64,000 nt of DNA from NCBI GenBank assembly GCA_001298545.1, contig LJCX01000022.1, forward strand, positions 62,001-126,000. Direction: 5' to 3'. Origin of the DNA: Actinobacteria bacterium OV320. Lineage in GTDB: Bacteria; Actinomycetota; Actinomycetes; Streptomycetales; Streptomycetaceae. Position 1 is the first letter of the stretch; the number at the start of each line of letters is the position of its first letter. The position numbers and the translations under genes were made by a program. Of this stretch, positions 32,798 through 40,632 are shown in pieces. Under the pieces are notes generated by a model that ran no database searches, had not been told where the DNA came from, and saw only the letters and a list, made by a program, of their open reading frames with translations.

Positions 32798-33989
32798 CCC
32801 GGGGGTGGGGCGGCGGGCGTTCGTGGCCGGCACCGGAGCCGCGCTCCTGACCGGAGCCGTCATCCCCGCCGACGCGCGGGCGGCCGCCGCGGAGGGACCG
32901 GCAGCCGTCGTGGACGGGCCGACGGCCGTCGTGGACGGGCCGCTGCCGGACTTCCACCCCGCGCTCAGAGCCGAGCTGACCTTCCCCCTGGCCTGGGGAA
33001 AGTCACCGATCCGCGACTTCCGGGCCTGGCGCCGGGCCGCCCGCGCCAAGGTCGAGGAGCTGCTGGTCGTCGGATCACAGGACCGGACCCCGTACGCCCC
33101 CGAGTTCACCGACCGGCGCCGACAGGACGGCTACACCGGCGAGTTGGTGACCCTCTCCCTCACCCGTCACGAACGCGTCCGCGCCGCGCTCCTCACCCCG
33201 GACGGCCCCGGCCCCTTCCCCGCCGTACTGCTCCTGCACGACCACGGGGCGAAGTTCGACATCGGCAAGGAGAAACTGGTCCGGCCCTGGTACGACGACA
33301 CCCGGCTCGCCTCCGCGCAGGTCTGGTCGGAGCGGTACTTCAGCGGACGGTTCGTCGGCGACGAGCTGGCCCGGCGGGGGTATGTCGTGCTGTGCGCGGA
33401 CGCCCTCGGCTGGGGCGACCGCGGGCCCCTCGCCTACGACCAGCAGCAGGCCCTCGCCTCCAACTTCTTCCATCTCGGCTCCTCGCTCGCCGGACTCATG
33501 GCCCGCGAGGACACAAGGGCCGCCGGGTTCCTGGCCGGCCTCGACCGGGTCGACCGGCGCCGGGTCGCGGCCGTCGGGTTCTCCATGGGCGCCTTCCGCG
33601 CCTGGCAGGCGGCCGCGCTCAGCGACGACCTCGCCGCCGCGGCGGCCGTCTGCTGGATGACCGGCCTGAAGGAAATGATGGTGCCCGGCAACAACACCCT
33701 GCGCGGGCAGTCCTCGTACTACATGCTCCACCCCGGGCTTCCCCGGTTCCTCGACTTCCCCGACGTGGCGAGCATCGCCGCACCCGGGCCGATGCTGTTC
33801 TTCGACGGCGGGCTCGACCCGCTGTTCCCCGCCGACGGCGTCCGCGCGGCCCACGACCGGCTGCGCGCCGTCTGGCGCTCCCGTCACGCCGAGGAGCGGC
33901 TGCACCTGAAGAGCTGGCCCGACCTCGGCCATGTCTTCGTCGACCGCATGCAGGACGAGGTCTTCAGCTGGCTCGACACCGTCCTGTGA
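32784..33989 (+). CDS. Secreted alpha/beta hydrolase in the pectin cluster
   Basis: A 401-residue esterase-type alpha/beta hydrolase. Tat-like signal: GRRAFVAGTGAALLTG. A short duplicated AVVDGP-T-AVVDGP follows. The catalytic fold shows LLHDHG, nucleophile S267 in GFSMGA, and a C-terminal FFDGGLDPLF and DLGHVF with the acid and His. Overlap of 14 bp with a pectin methylesterase suggests a pectin-related ester, such as an acetyl or feruloyl group. It does not match a characterised pectin acetylesterase that I recognise. Confidence 0.82.
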   Translation: MAARDPGVGRRAFVAGTGAALLTGAVIPADARAAAAEGPAAVVDGPTAVVDGPLPDFHPALRAELTFPLAWGKSPIRDFRAWRRAARAKVEELLVVGSQDRTPYAPEFTDRRRQDGYTGELVTLSLTRHERVRAALLTPDGPGPFPAVLLLHDHGAKFDIGKEKLVRPWYDDTRLASAQVWSERYFSGRFVGDELARRGYVVLCADALGWGDRGPLAYDQQQALASNFFHLGSSLAGLMAREDTRAAGFLAGLDRVDRRRVAAVGFSMGAFRAWQAAALSDDLAAAAAVCWMTGLKEMMVPGNNTLRGQSSYYMLHPGLPRFLDFPDVASIAAPGPMLFFDGGLDPLFPADGVRAAHDRLRAVWRSRHAEERLHLKSWPDLGHVFVDRMQDEVFSWLDTVL

Positions 33990-34038
33990 ACCGCTCCCTC
34001 GCCCCATCCCCCTGAACGACGGAAAGGACCCGCACTCC

Positions 34039-35151
34039 ATGTCTCGTCGTACCGCTCTCACGGCCGTCGCCGCCCTCACCCTGGGCGCCGGACTCGCCGT
34101 CCTCCCCACCCAGGCGCAGGCCGCCACCGTGGTGGTCAGCAACTCCACCGACCTGTCCAACGCCATCAAGAACGCCACCGCCGGCACGGTCATCCAGGTC
34201 CGCGCCGGCACCTACTACCCGACGGCCACCCTCCAGTCCACGGCCAACGGCACCTCCTCGTCGCCCGTCACCCTCACGGCGTACGGCTCGGAGACCGTGA
34301 AGATCGACGGCTCGTCGCTGCCCGACGGCGACTGGATCTTCAAGCTGACCGCCGACTACTGGAACGTCTCCAACATCACCTTCCAGAACTCCCCCGACAG
34401 CGCGGTCGTCTGCCAGTCCTGCACCGGCACCAACTGGAACAACATCAAGACCATCAACGGCGGCGACTCCGGCTTCACCCTCACCGGGGACGGCACGGTC
34501 AACAACACCGTCAGGAACATCGACTCCTACGGCCACTACGACGCCGCGGGCCACGGCGAGAACGCCGACGGTGTCGCCGTGAAGTACGGCTCCGGCACCG
34601 GCAACCTCATCACCGGAGCCCGCCTCTACAACAACTCGGACGACGGCATCGACTTCTGGTCCTTCTCCTCGCCCGTCACCATCGAGCACACCTGGTCCTT
34701 CGGCAACGGCGTCAACCGCTGGTCCGACTCGGCCTTCGCGGGCGACGGCAACGGCTACAAGCTGGGCGGGGACGGCGAGGTGGTCGCGCACGTCGTCAAC
34801 AACTCGGCCGCCTGGGGCAACGCCGGAAACGGTTTCACCGAGAACTCCAACAAGGGCGCGATCGTCATCAACCGCACCACCGCCTACGCCAACAGCAAGT
34901 GGGGCTACTACTTCGCCACCGGCGCCGCAAAGCTCGGCAAGAACCTGGCGGTGAGCAACGGCGGTGGCGCGGTCAGCAAGAGCTCGTCGGTCACCTCGGC
35001 CGGCAACAACTGGGACTCCGGCATCTCCACGCCCGCCTTCAGGTCCACCGACGCGAGCTCCACGTACAACACGCGCAGCTCGAGCGGCACCCTGCCCACG
35101 ACCACGTTCCTGACGACGGGTTCGACGACCATCGGAGCGACCATGGACTGA
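34039..35151 (+). CDS. Secreted pectate lyase-like beta-helix protein, PL9 type (copy 1)
   Basis: A 370-residue right-handed beta-helix protein of the PL9 type. Signal peptide ends PTQAQAAT. Repeated helix turns include VIQVRAGTYYPTATL, NADGVAVKYGSGTGN, ARLYNNSDDGIDFWSF and VTIEHTWSFGNGVNRW. The acidic NNSDDGID patch is the probable calcium/catalytic site. Expected activity is calcium-dependent cleavage of polygalacturonate. A closely related gene lies at 36225, beyond an acid phosphatase. Confidence 0.87.
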   Translation: MSRRTALTAVAALTLGAGLAVLPTQAQAATVVVSNSTDLSNAIKNATAGTVIQVRAGTYYPTATLQSTANGTSSSPVTLTAYGSETVKIDGSSLPDGDWIFKLTADYWNVSNITFQNSPDSAVVCQSCTGTNWNNIKTINGGDSGFTLTGDGTVNNTVRNIDSYGHYDAAGHGENADGVAVKYGSGTGNLITGARLYNNSDDGIDFWSFSSPVTIEHTWSFGNGVNRWSDSAFAGDGNGYKLGGDGEVVAHVVNNSAAWGNAGNGFTENSNKGAIVINRTTAYANSKWGYYFATGAAKLGKNLAVSNGGGAVSKSSSVTSAGNNWDSGISTPAFRSTDASSTYNTRSSSGTLPTTTFLTTGSTTIGATMD

Positions 35152-35212
35152 CCTGCCGGGCACCGACCGGGCCGTCCGGGCGCCTGATCCGATCGTCCGC
35201 CTCGATCGCTTG

Positions 35213-35237
35213 ACCCGTTTTTTGCCCGTGAACGGGT
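35213..35237. promoter_or_regulatory. Inverted repeat upstream of the acid phosphatase
   Basis: ACCCGTT (35213-35219) and AACGGGT (35231-35237) form a 7-bp dyad with an 11-bp spacer. A TTGACC overlaps its left arm, but no well-spaced -10 follows, so a promoter is not claimed. Confidence 0.35.
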
Positions 35238-35293
35238 ATCGATCGGGCAACGGGTCTCGCGCTCGGACGTGTGACGCGCGTAGAAAACGTGTC

Positions 35294-36091
35294 ATGCATA
35301 AGCCACTGCGCATCGCGGCCGTCGCCGCTGCCTGCGCCGTCGCCGGCGCCGCCCTGTACGGCGCCGGCGCGGCCACGGCCGGCCAGTCCACGGCCAACTC
35401 CACCCACGAGCCCTACAACATCGGGCTCCTGGTGAAGGACCTCGACACCTACTACGGCACCGCGGCGGACGCGAACGGCGTCTACCAGGCGTCGCCGGCC
35501 AGCCCGTACGCCAAGGACCTCGCGAGCATCGACAAGGCCGCGAAGAAGTACATCGACCAGGCCGCCCGCAAGGCGGTCAGGAAGGGCGAGAAGCCCGCGG
35601 TCGTCTTCGACATCGACGACACGCTGCTGCTCAGCCTCGACTACGAGAAGCGGTACAACTACACGTACAACTCCGCCACTTGGGCGGCGTACGTGAACAA
35701 GGCGGACCGCCCGGCGGTGTTCGGCAGCCCCGAACTCGTGCAGTACGCCGAGAAGAAGGGCGTCGAGGTCTTCTACAACTCGGGCCTCGCCGAGGCGCAG
35801 CGCTCCGCCGCCGTGGAGAACCTGAAGAAGGTGGGCGCCGACATCAACCTCGACGCCGACCACATGTTCCTCAAGAACGCGGCCACCCCGCCGTCGTACC
35901 TGAGCGGCTGCGCCACCCCGGGCGCCTGGACCTGCACGACCGTCCAGTACAAGTCGGGCACCCGCAAGCACATCGAGCGCGACCTCGGCTACGAGATCAT
36001 CGCGAACTTCGGCGACCAGTACTCCGACCTCGAGGGCGGCTACGCCGACCGGACGTACAAGCTGCCGAACCCGACGTACTACGTGAGCTGA
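35294..36091 (+). CDS. Secreted HAD-superfamily acid phosphatase
   Basis: A 265-residue class B-type acid phosphatase. The signal peptide has its hydrophobic core at residues 6-28. The HAD motif FDIDDTLL gives nucleophile D106 and D108. Later motifs are FYNSG (motif 2), a KSGTRKHIER lysine segment (motif 3) and FGDQYSDLEGG (motif 4). It releases phosphate from organic phosphates outside the cell. It sits between two PL9 genes and has its own leader and terminator, so linkage to pectin use may be incidental. Confidence 0.88.
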   Translation: MHKPLRIAAVAAACAVAGAALYGAGAATAGQSTANSTHEPYNIGLLVKDLDTYYGTAADANGVYQASPASPYAKDLASIDKAAKKYIDQAARKAVRKGEKPAVVFDIDDTLLLSLDYEKRYNYTYNSATWAAYVNKADRPAVFGSPELVQYAEKKGVEVFYNSGLAEAQRSAAVENLKKVGADINLDADHMFLKNAATPPSYLSGCATPGAWTCTTVQYKSGTRKHIERDLGYEIIANFGDQYSDLEGGYADRTYKLPNPTYYVS

Positions 36092-36153
36092 CGCAACTTT
36101 TTCGATCCCTTTCGGTGGCGCGGCAACCTGTCGTGGCCACGGTGACCACTGAG

Positions 36154-36197
36154 GAGCGGAAACGGACCGGGGCGGCCCCTCCGGCCCGTTTCCGCTC
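36154..36197 (+). terminator. Hairpin terminator after the acid phosphatase
   Basis: Perfect 12-bp arms, GAGCGGAAACGG (36154-36165) and CCGTTTCCGCTC (36186-36197), with a further GC-rich stem in the loop. Confidence 0.75.
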
Positions 36198-36224
36198 TCA
36201 CTCGCTCACCGAAAGGAACGCCCC

Positions 36225-37379
36225 GTGCGCATGAGCACCGGACGCCACCGCAGGACCCGCACCCTCTCGATCGCCGCCGCGGTGGCGGTCTCCGCGGGGG
36301 CGGGCGGCGTCTGCCTCGGCCTGTCCGACGGCGGTGCCGAAGCCGCCTCGTCGACGGTCACCGTCTCCACCACCGCCCAGCTGGAGACGGCCGTGCGCAA
36401 CGCGGTCGCCGGCACCGTCATCCAGGTCCGCGGCGGCACGTACTACCCGACGGCCACGCTCAAGTCGACTGCCAGCGGCACGAGTTCGGCTCGGATCACG
36501 CTCCAGGCGTACGGCACCGAGAAGGTGAGGATCGACGGTTCCAAGCTGCCCGCCGGCTCCTGGCTCGCCGGGATCTACGGCAGCTACTGGACCGTGCAGA
36601 ACCTCACCTTCCAGTCCTCCCCGGCCCAGGGCTTCGTCGTCACCTCGTCGACCGGCGGCATCTTCAGGAACCTGGTCACCGGCAACAACGGAGACTCCGG
36701 CTTCACCCTGCGCGGCGACAACACGGTGAACAACCTCGTGCAGAACCTCGACAGTTTCGGCAACTACGACGCCGCCGGGCACGGCCAGAACGCGGACGGC
36801 ATCGCCGTCAAGTTCGGCTCCGGGACGGGCAACCGGATCACCGGCGCCCGGCTGTACAACAACTCGGACGACGGCCTCGACCTGTGGCAGTTCTCCACGG
36901 CGGTCACCATCGAGCACTCGTGGGCCTTCGGCAACGGCAGGAACCGGTGGAGCGACGCCGCGTTCGAGGGCAACGGCAACGGGTTCAAGCTGGGCGGCGG
37001 GGGCGTGGCCGTCGCGCATGCCGTCAACAACAACGCGGCCTGGGACAACACGCTGAACGGGTTCACCGAGAACTCCAACACCGGGGCGATCGCGCTGAAC
37101 CGCAACACCGCCTACGCCAACACCGAGGCGGGCTTCTACTTCGCCACCGGCAAGGCCAGGCTCGCCCGGAATCTCGCGGTGGGCAACAAGGGCGGGCCGG
37201 ACGAGCGGGGTTCGTCGGCCGTCTCCGCGGCGAACAGCTGGGACAGCGGGGTGTCCACACCGGCCTTCACCTCGACGGACGCGACGACGGCGTACGGCGC
37301 CCGGAAGGCGGACGGCTCGCTGCCCGCGACGACCTTCCTGACCACGGGCTCGACCACCGTCGGATCGACGATGAACTAG
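36225..37379 (+). CDS. Secreted pectate lyase-like beta-helix protein, PL9 type (copy 2)
   Basis: A 384-residue paralogue of the protein at 34039. The signal peptide is longer and ends near GGAEAASS. Matching turns include VIQVRGGTYYPTATL, NADGIAVKFGSGTGN, ARLYNNSDDGLDLWQF, VTIEHSWAFGNGRNRW and an identical TTFLTTGSTT C-terminus. The GTG start has AAAGGAA about 7 bp upstream; an ATG two codons later is an alternative. Its stop faces the minus-strand membrane protein gene across 27 bp. Confidence 0.87.
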   Translation: MRMSTGRHRRTRTLSIAAAVAVSAGAGGVCLGLSDGGAEAASSTVTVSTTAQLETAVRNAVAGTVIQVRGGTYYPTATLKSTASGTSSARITLQAYGTEKVRIDGSKLPAGSWLAGIYGSYWTVQNLTFQSSPAQGFVVTSSTGGIFRNLVTGNNGDSGFTLRGDNTVNNLVQNLDSFGNYDAAGHGQNADGIAVKFGSGTGNRITGARLYNNSDDGLDLWQFSTAVTIEHSWAFGNGRNRWSDAAFEGNGNGFKLGGGGVAVAHAVNNNAAWDNTLNGFTENSNTGAIALNRNTAYANTEAGFYFATGKARLARNLAVGNKGGPDERGSSAVSAANSWDSGVSTPAFTSTDATTAYGARKADGSLPATTFLTTGSTTVGSTMN

Positions 37380-37406
37380 GGCAGGCGGTGGGCCGGGGAC
37401 CTGGGG

Positions 37407-38288
37407 TCAGGAGTCGCCTTCGTCGTCCTCGGCGGAGGCGAAGTCGCCCCCCACGGAGCCCTGTTGCCGCTCCGACCGGCCGGTGACCGCGTAGGTGTCG
37501 TCCTTGGCGTCGCGGCCGCCGCGGTCGTGGTCGTACTGCCCGGCGAACACCCACTCGCCCTTGGCGACCGTACGGCCCTCCTTGAGCACCCAGGTGTAGA
37601 CCAGGAAGCCGTCCCGCTCATCCACCGAGAACGTGAAGTCGTCCTCGGGCAGTGAGCGCCAGGCGCCCGCCGACGAGACCCCGCCGGTCTGCGCGACCTT
37701 CAGCTGCACGGTCAGTTCGGTGAGCGCCTCGGACGTCTTGATCGTGATGTTGCTCTGCGCCCAGAAGTCGTTGCTGTGCGGGTCGACCGAACCGTCCGAC
37801 CACAGCGGGCCGTCCTCGTCGTCGGTCGTCGCCGGCAGCAGCGCGGCCGCCGCGGGCGCGGAGGGCTTCGCCGCGGAGCTCCGCGACGGGGAGGTGCTCG
37901 GCTTCGCGGGGTCCTTCGCGCCGCCGCCGGAGCTCGGCGTGGCCTTCGGCGAGGCCGGCGGGCGGCTCGTCGCGTCCGGGGACTCCACCGGCGGCGGGGA
38001 GACGGAGACCGTCTGCTGCGCCGGGGTGTCGTCCTTCACGGCGGACGCCACCGCGTAGCCGCCGACCGCGAGCATGCCCGCGACCGCCGCCGTGGCGCCC
38101 ACGATCCGGGCCCAGCCCCACAGGACCGGGCGGCTCGCCCGGTGATCGGACCGTTCCTGTCCCTGGCCCTGTCCCGCCATGCCCCGCTCGACGCGGGCCA
38201 GGATGTGCGCCCGGTCGGGTTCGTGTGCCTCGGCCGCCTCGTGCAGCCGGGCGCGCAGATCGTCGTGCACGTCCCGCCGCATCGTCAT
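37407..38288 (-). CDS. Single-pass membrane protein coupled to the sigma factor
   Basis: A 293-residue protein with a cytoplasmic N-terminus (about 1-60), one membrane helix (about 62-84, AVAGMLAVGGYAVASAV), a Ser/Pro-rich stalk (about 90-150) and an extracytoplasmic domain. The ATG overlaps the sigma-factor stop by 4 bp. This layout is what a membrane anti-sigma or sensor would have, but no recognised anti-sigma zinc motif is visible. Function is inferred from context only. Confidence 0.75.
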   Translation of the reverse strand: MTMRRDVHDDLRARLHEAAEAHEPDRAHILARVERGMAGQGQGQERSDHRASRPVLWGWARIVGATAAVAGMLAVGGYAVASAVKDDTPAQQTVSVSPPPVESPDATSRPPASPKATPSSGGGAKDPAKPSTSPSRSSAAKPSAPAAAALLPATTDDEDGPLWSDGSVDPHSNDFWAQSNITIKTSEALTELTVQLKVAQTGGVSSAGAWRSLPEDDFTFSVDERDGFLVYTWVLKEGRTVAKGEWVFAGQYDHDRGGRDAKDDTYAVTGRSERQQGSVGGDFASAEDDEGDS

Positions 38289-38854
38289 CGGTCCCTTCCT
38301 GAGGCCGAGGCCTCACCGGTGCGCACCATGGCAGGCATCTTGAGCGGAGCCCCCTTGGCGCCGAGCAGTTTCTGGAGCTCGGCCATTCCCTTCGAGGTCT
38401 GGCTCTTCACGGTACCGACCGAGACCCCCAGGGCGAGCGCCGTGTCCTTCTCCGACAGGTCGAAGGCGTGCCGCAGCACCACACAGGCCCGTTTGCGGAA
38501 CGGAAGTCTACGCAGCGCCGACTGGACGTCCACCACGCCCGCGATGTCGGGGTTCTCCGTCTTCTCCTCGCGCTGCGACCAGAACAGCGCGATCCTGCGG
38601 CGCTCCCGGACGGCGCTGCGGATGCGGGTGCGGGCGAGGTTGGCGACGACGCCGCGGGCGTACGCCACCGGGTGGTCGGCCGCGCGCACCCGGTCCCAGC
38701 GGTTCCACAGCGCGAGCAGCGCGTCCGCCGCGAGATCGTCGGCGGCGTCCGCCTCACCGGTCAGCAGGTGGGCGAGACGGGACAGTTCGGCGTAGTGGCG
38801 ATCGAAGAAGGCATGGAATTCCACGGAGGCGGCGTCGTCGACGACTGTGCCCAC
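38285..38854 (-). CDS. SigE-family ECF RNA polymerase sigma factor
   Basis: A 189-residue extracytoplasmic-function sigma factor. Region 2 (about residues 8-75) has FDRHYAELSRLAHLL, DDLAADALLALWNRWDRV and the AYARGVVANLARTRIR segment. Region 4 (about 110-165) has LRRLPFRKRACVVLRH and the helix-turn-helix SEKDTALALGVSVGTVKSQTSKG. GTG at 38854 fits the family start and has an AGAGG site. It is coupled to the membrane protein downstream. Confidence 0.9.
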   Translation of the reverse strand: MGTVVDDAASVEFHAFFDRHYAELSRLAHLLTGEADAADDLAADALLALWNRWDRVRAADHPVAYARGVVANLARTRIRSAVRERRRIALFWSQREEKTENPDIAGVVDVQSALRRLPFRKRACVVLRHAFDLSEKDTALALGVSVGTVKSQTSKGMAELQKLLGAKGAPLKMPAMVRTGEASASGRDR

Positions 38855-38892
38855 GGGTGACCTCTTCTCGGAACGACTGGTATGCCTGTGTG

Positions 38893-38908
38893 TGTCATGT
38901 GAATGACA
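38893..38908. promoter_or_regulatory. Inverted repeat upstream of the sigma-factor gene
   Basis: TGTCAT (38893-38898) and ATGACA (38903-38908) with a 4-bp spacer lie about 40 bp upstream of the sigma start. The rest of the 268-bp gap to the permease shows only a TAGGAG site for the latter. Confidence 0.35.
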
Positions 38909-39122
38909 TGCGGATGCCCCGAGGAGGTGGCCGGGGCGAGATCGGGAAGCGTAGCAGTGATCGATTACTCGACTTGGTACGGGGGTTCGAACGTCAGGTG
39001 GCAGGCCGAACGACTCCGGAGTCCGATTCCGTAACACGACGAAAACCTGAAGACGGTTCAACGCGGGAACAATCCAGCCAGCATCCGCACCCAGATCATT
39101 CAGGCACCTAGGAGCACCAGCC

Positions 39123-40571
39123 ATGTCCGAGACGCAAGTGACGGCCGACCGGCCAGGTACCGCGCCACCCGCGGCGAACAGCGTCGACCGGTACTTCAGG
39201 ATCTCCGAGCGGGGGTCCACCTTCGGCCGGGAGATACGCGGCGGCTTCGCCACGTTCTTCACCATGGCCTACATCCTTGTCCTGAATCCCATCATCCTGG
39301 GCAGCGCCAAGGACAAGTTCGGGCACCAGCTCGACACCGTCCAACTCACCACCGCCACCGCCCTGGTGGCCGCGGTGATGACGATCGTCATGGGCGTCGG
39401 CGGCAACCTGCCCCTCGCCCTCGCCGCGGGCCTCGGCCTGAACGCGGTCGTCGCCTTCCAGATCGCCCCGCTGATGAGCTGGGACGACGCGATGGGCCTC
39501 ATCGTGCTCGAAGGCCTGCTGATCTGCGTGCTGGTGGTGACCGGTCTGCGCGAGGCCGTCATGCACGCCATCCCGCAACCGCTGAAGCAGGCGATCAGTG
39601 TCGGCATCGGCCTGTTCATCGCCTTCATCGGCTTCGTCGACGCCGGCTTCGTCAGCCGCATCCCCGACGTCGCGAACACGACCGTCCCCGTGCAGCTCGG
39701 CGGCACCGGCACCCTCTCCGGCTGGCCGGTGCTGGTCTTCTGCCTCGGTGTGCTGCTGACGATCGGTCTGCTGGCCCGCAAGGTCAAGGGCGCGATCCTG
39801 ATCAGCATCGTGACGATGACGGTCCTCGCGATCGTCATCAACTCGATCGCGGACATCAAGTCCTGGGGCCTGACCACGCCCTCGTGGCCCGACAAGATCG
39901 TCGACACCCCCGACTTCGGGCTGATCGGTCACTTCAGCCTGTTCGGCGCCTTCGGCGAGACCAGCGTCATCACCGTCGTCCTGCTGATCTTCACCCTGAT
40001 CCTGTCCGACTTCTTCGACACCATGGGCACCGTCGTCGGCATCAGCGCGGAGGCCGGACTGCTGGACGAGAAGGGCGACGTGCCGGGCCTCGGCCGGGTG
40101 CTGCTCATCGACGGCGCGGCGGCGGTCGCGGGCGGCGCGGCCTCGTCGTCCTCCGCGACCTCCTACATCGAGTCGGCCGCCGGCGTCGGCGAGGGGTCAC
40201 GCACCGGCTTCTCCAACCTGGTCACCGGCGGCCTGTTCGCGTGCGCCCTGTTCCTGACGCCGCTCCTGACCATCGTCCCGCTCCAGGCGGCCGCCCCCGC
40301 CCTGATCGCCGTCGGTTTCCTGATGATGACCCAGGTCAAGAACATCGACTGGGACAAGTACGAGATCGCGATCCCGGCGTTCCTCACCATCGCCGTGATG
40401 CCGTTCACCTACTCGATCACCAACGGCATCGGCGCGGGCTTCCTCGCCTACGTCGTCATCAAGACGGTGCTCGGCAAGGCGAAGGAGGTCCACTGGCTGC
40501 TGTGGGGGGCCTCGGCGCTGTTCGTCGTGTACTTCGCGATCGACCCCATCGAGCAGGTCCTGGGCGTGTAG
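39123..40571 (+). CDS. NCS2-family purine permease (AzgA-like)
   Basis: A 482-residue nucleobase:cation symporter, AzgA subgroup (guanine/hypoxanthine/adenine uptake). About 12-14 hydrophobic segments are present. Signature regions are FRISERGSTFGREIRGGFATFFTMAYI near the start, the DFFDTMGT segment in the middle, and the SSSATSYIESAAGVGEGSRTG loop. TAGGAG lies about 9 bp before the ATG. It is a single-gene unit ended by a strong hairpin. Confidence 0.92.
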   Translation: MSETQVTADRPGTAPPAANSVDRYFRISERGSTFGREIRGGFATFFTMAYILVLNPIILGSAKDKFGHQLDTVQLTTATALVAAVMTIVMGVGGNLPLALAAGLGLNAVVAFQIAPLMSWDDAMGLIVLEGLLICVLVVTGLREAVMHAIPQPLKQAISVGIGLFIAFIGFVDAGFVSRIPDVANTTVPVQLGGTGTLSGWPVLVFCLGVLLTIGLLARKVKGAILISIVTMTVLAIVINSIADIKSWGLTTPSWPDKIVDTPDFGLIGHFSLFGAFGETSVITVVLLIFTLILSDFFDTMGTVVGISAEAGLLDEKGDVPGLGRVLLIDGAAAVAGGAASSSSATSYIESAAGVGEGSRTGFSNLVTGGLFACALFLTPLLTIVPLQAAAPALIAVGFLMMTQVKNIDWDKYEIAIPAFLTIAVMPFTYSITNGIGAGFLAYVVIKTVLGKAKEVHWLLWGASALFVVYFAIDPIEQVLGV

Positions 40572-40593
40572 TTCCCGGGGGCGACCCCGGACC

Positions 40594-40622
40594 CCCCGGC
40601 CGGGAGTGGTTCCCGGCCGGGG
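40594..40622. terminator. Bidirectional hairpin terminator
   Basis: Perfect 12-bp arms, CCCCGGCCGGGA (40594-40605) and its complement (40611-40622), with a 5-base loop between convergent permease and penicillin-binding protein genes. Confidence 0.85.
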
Positions 40623-40632
40623 ATGCCGGTGC

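Noticed and set aside
35210..35242. TTGACC...TATCGA promoter for the acid phosphatase, or a PhoP box
   Set aside because: The spacer would be 21 bp and only one GTTCAC-like half-site is present, so neither call is safe.
9391..37379. Horizontally acquired island
   Set aside because: No integrase, tRNA target, insertion sequence or change in base composition or codon use marks the borders; it looks native to the genus.
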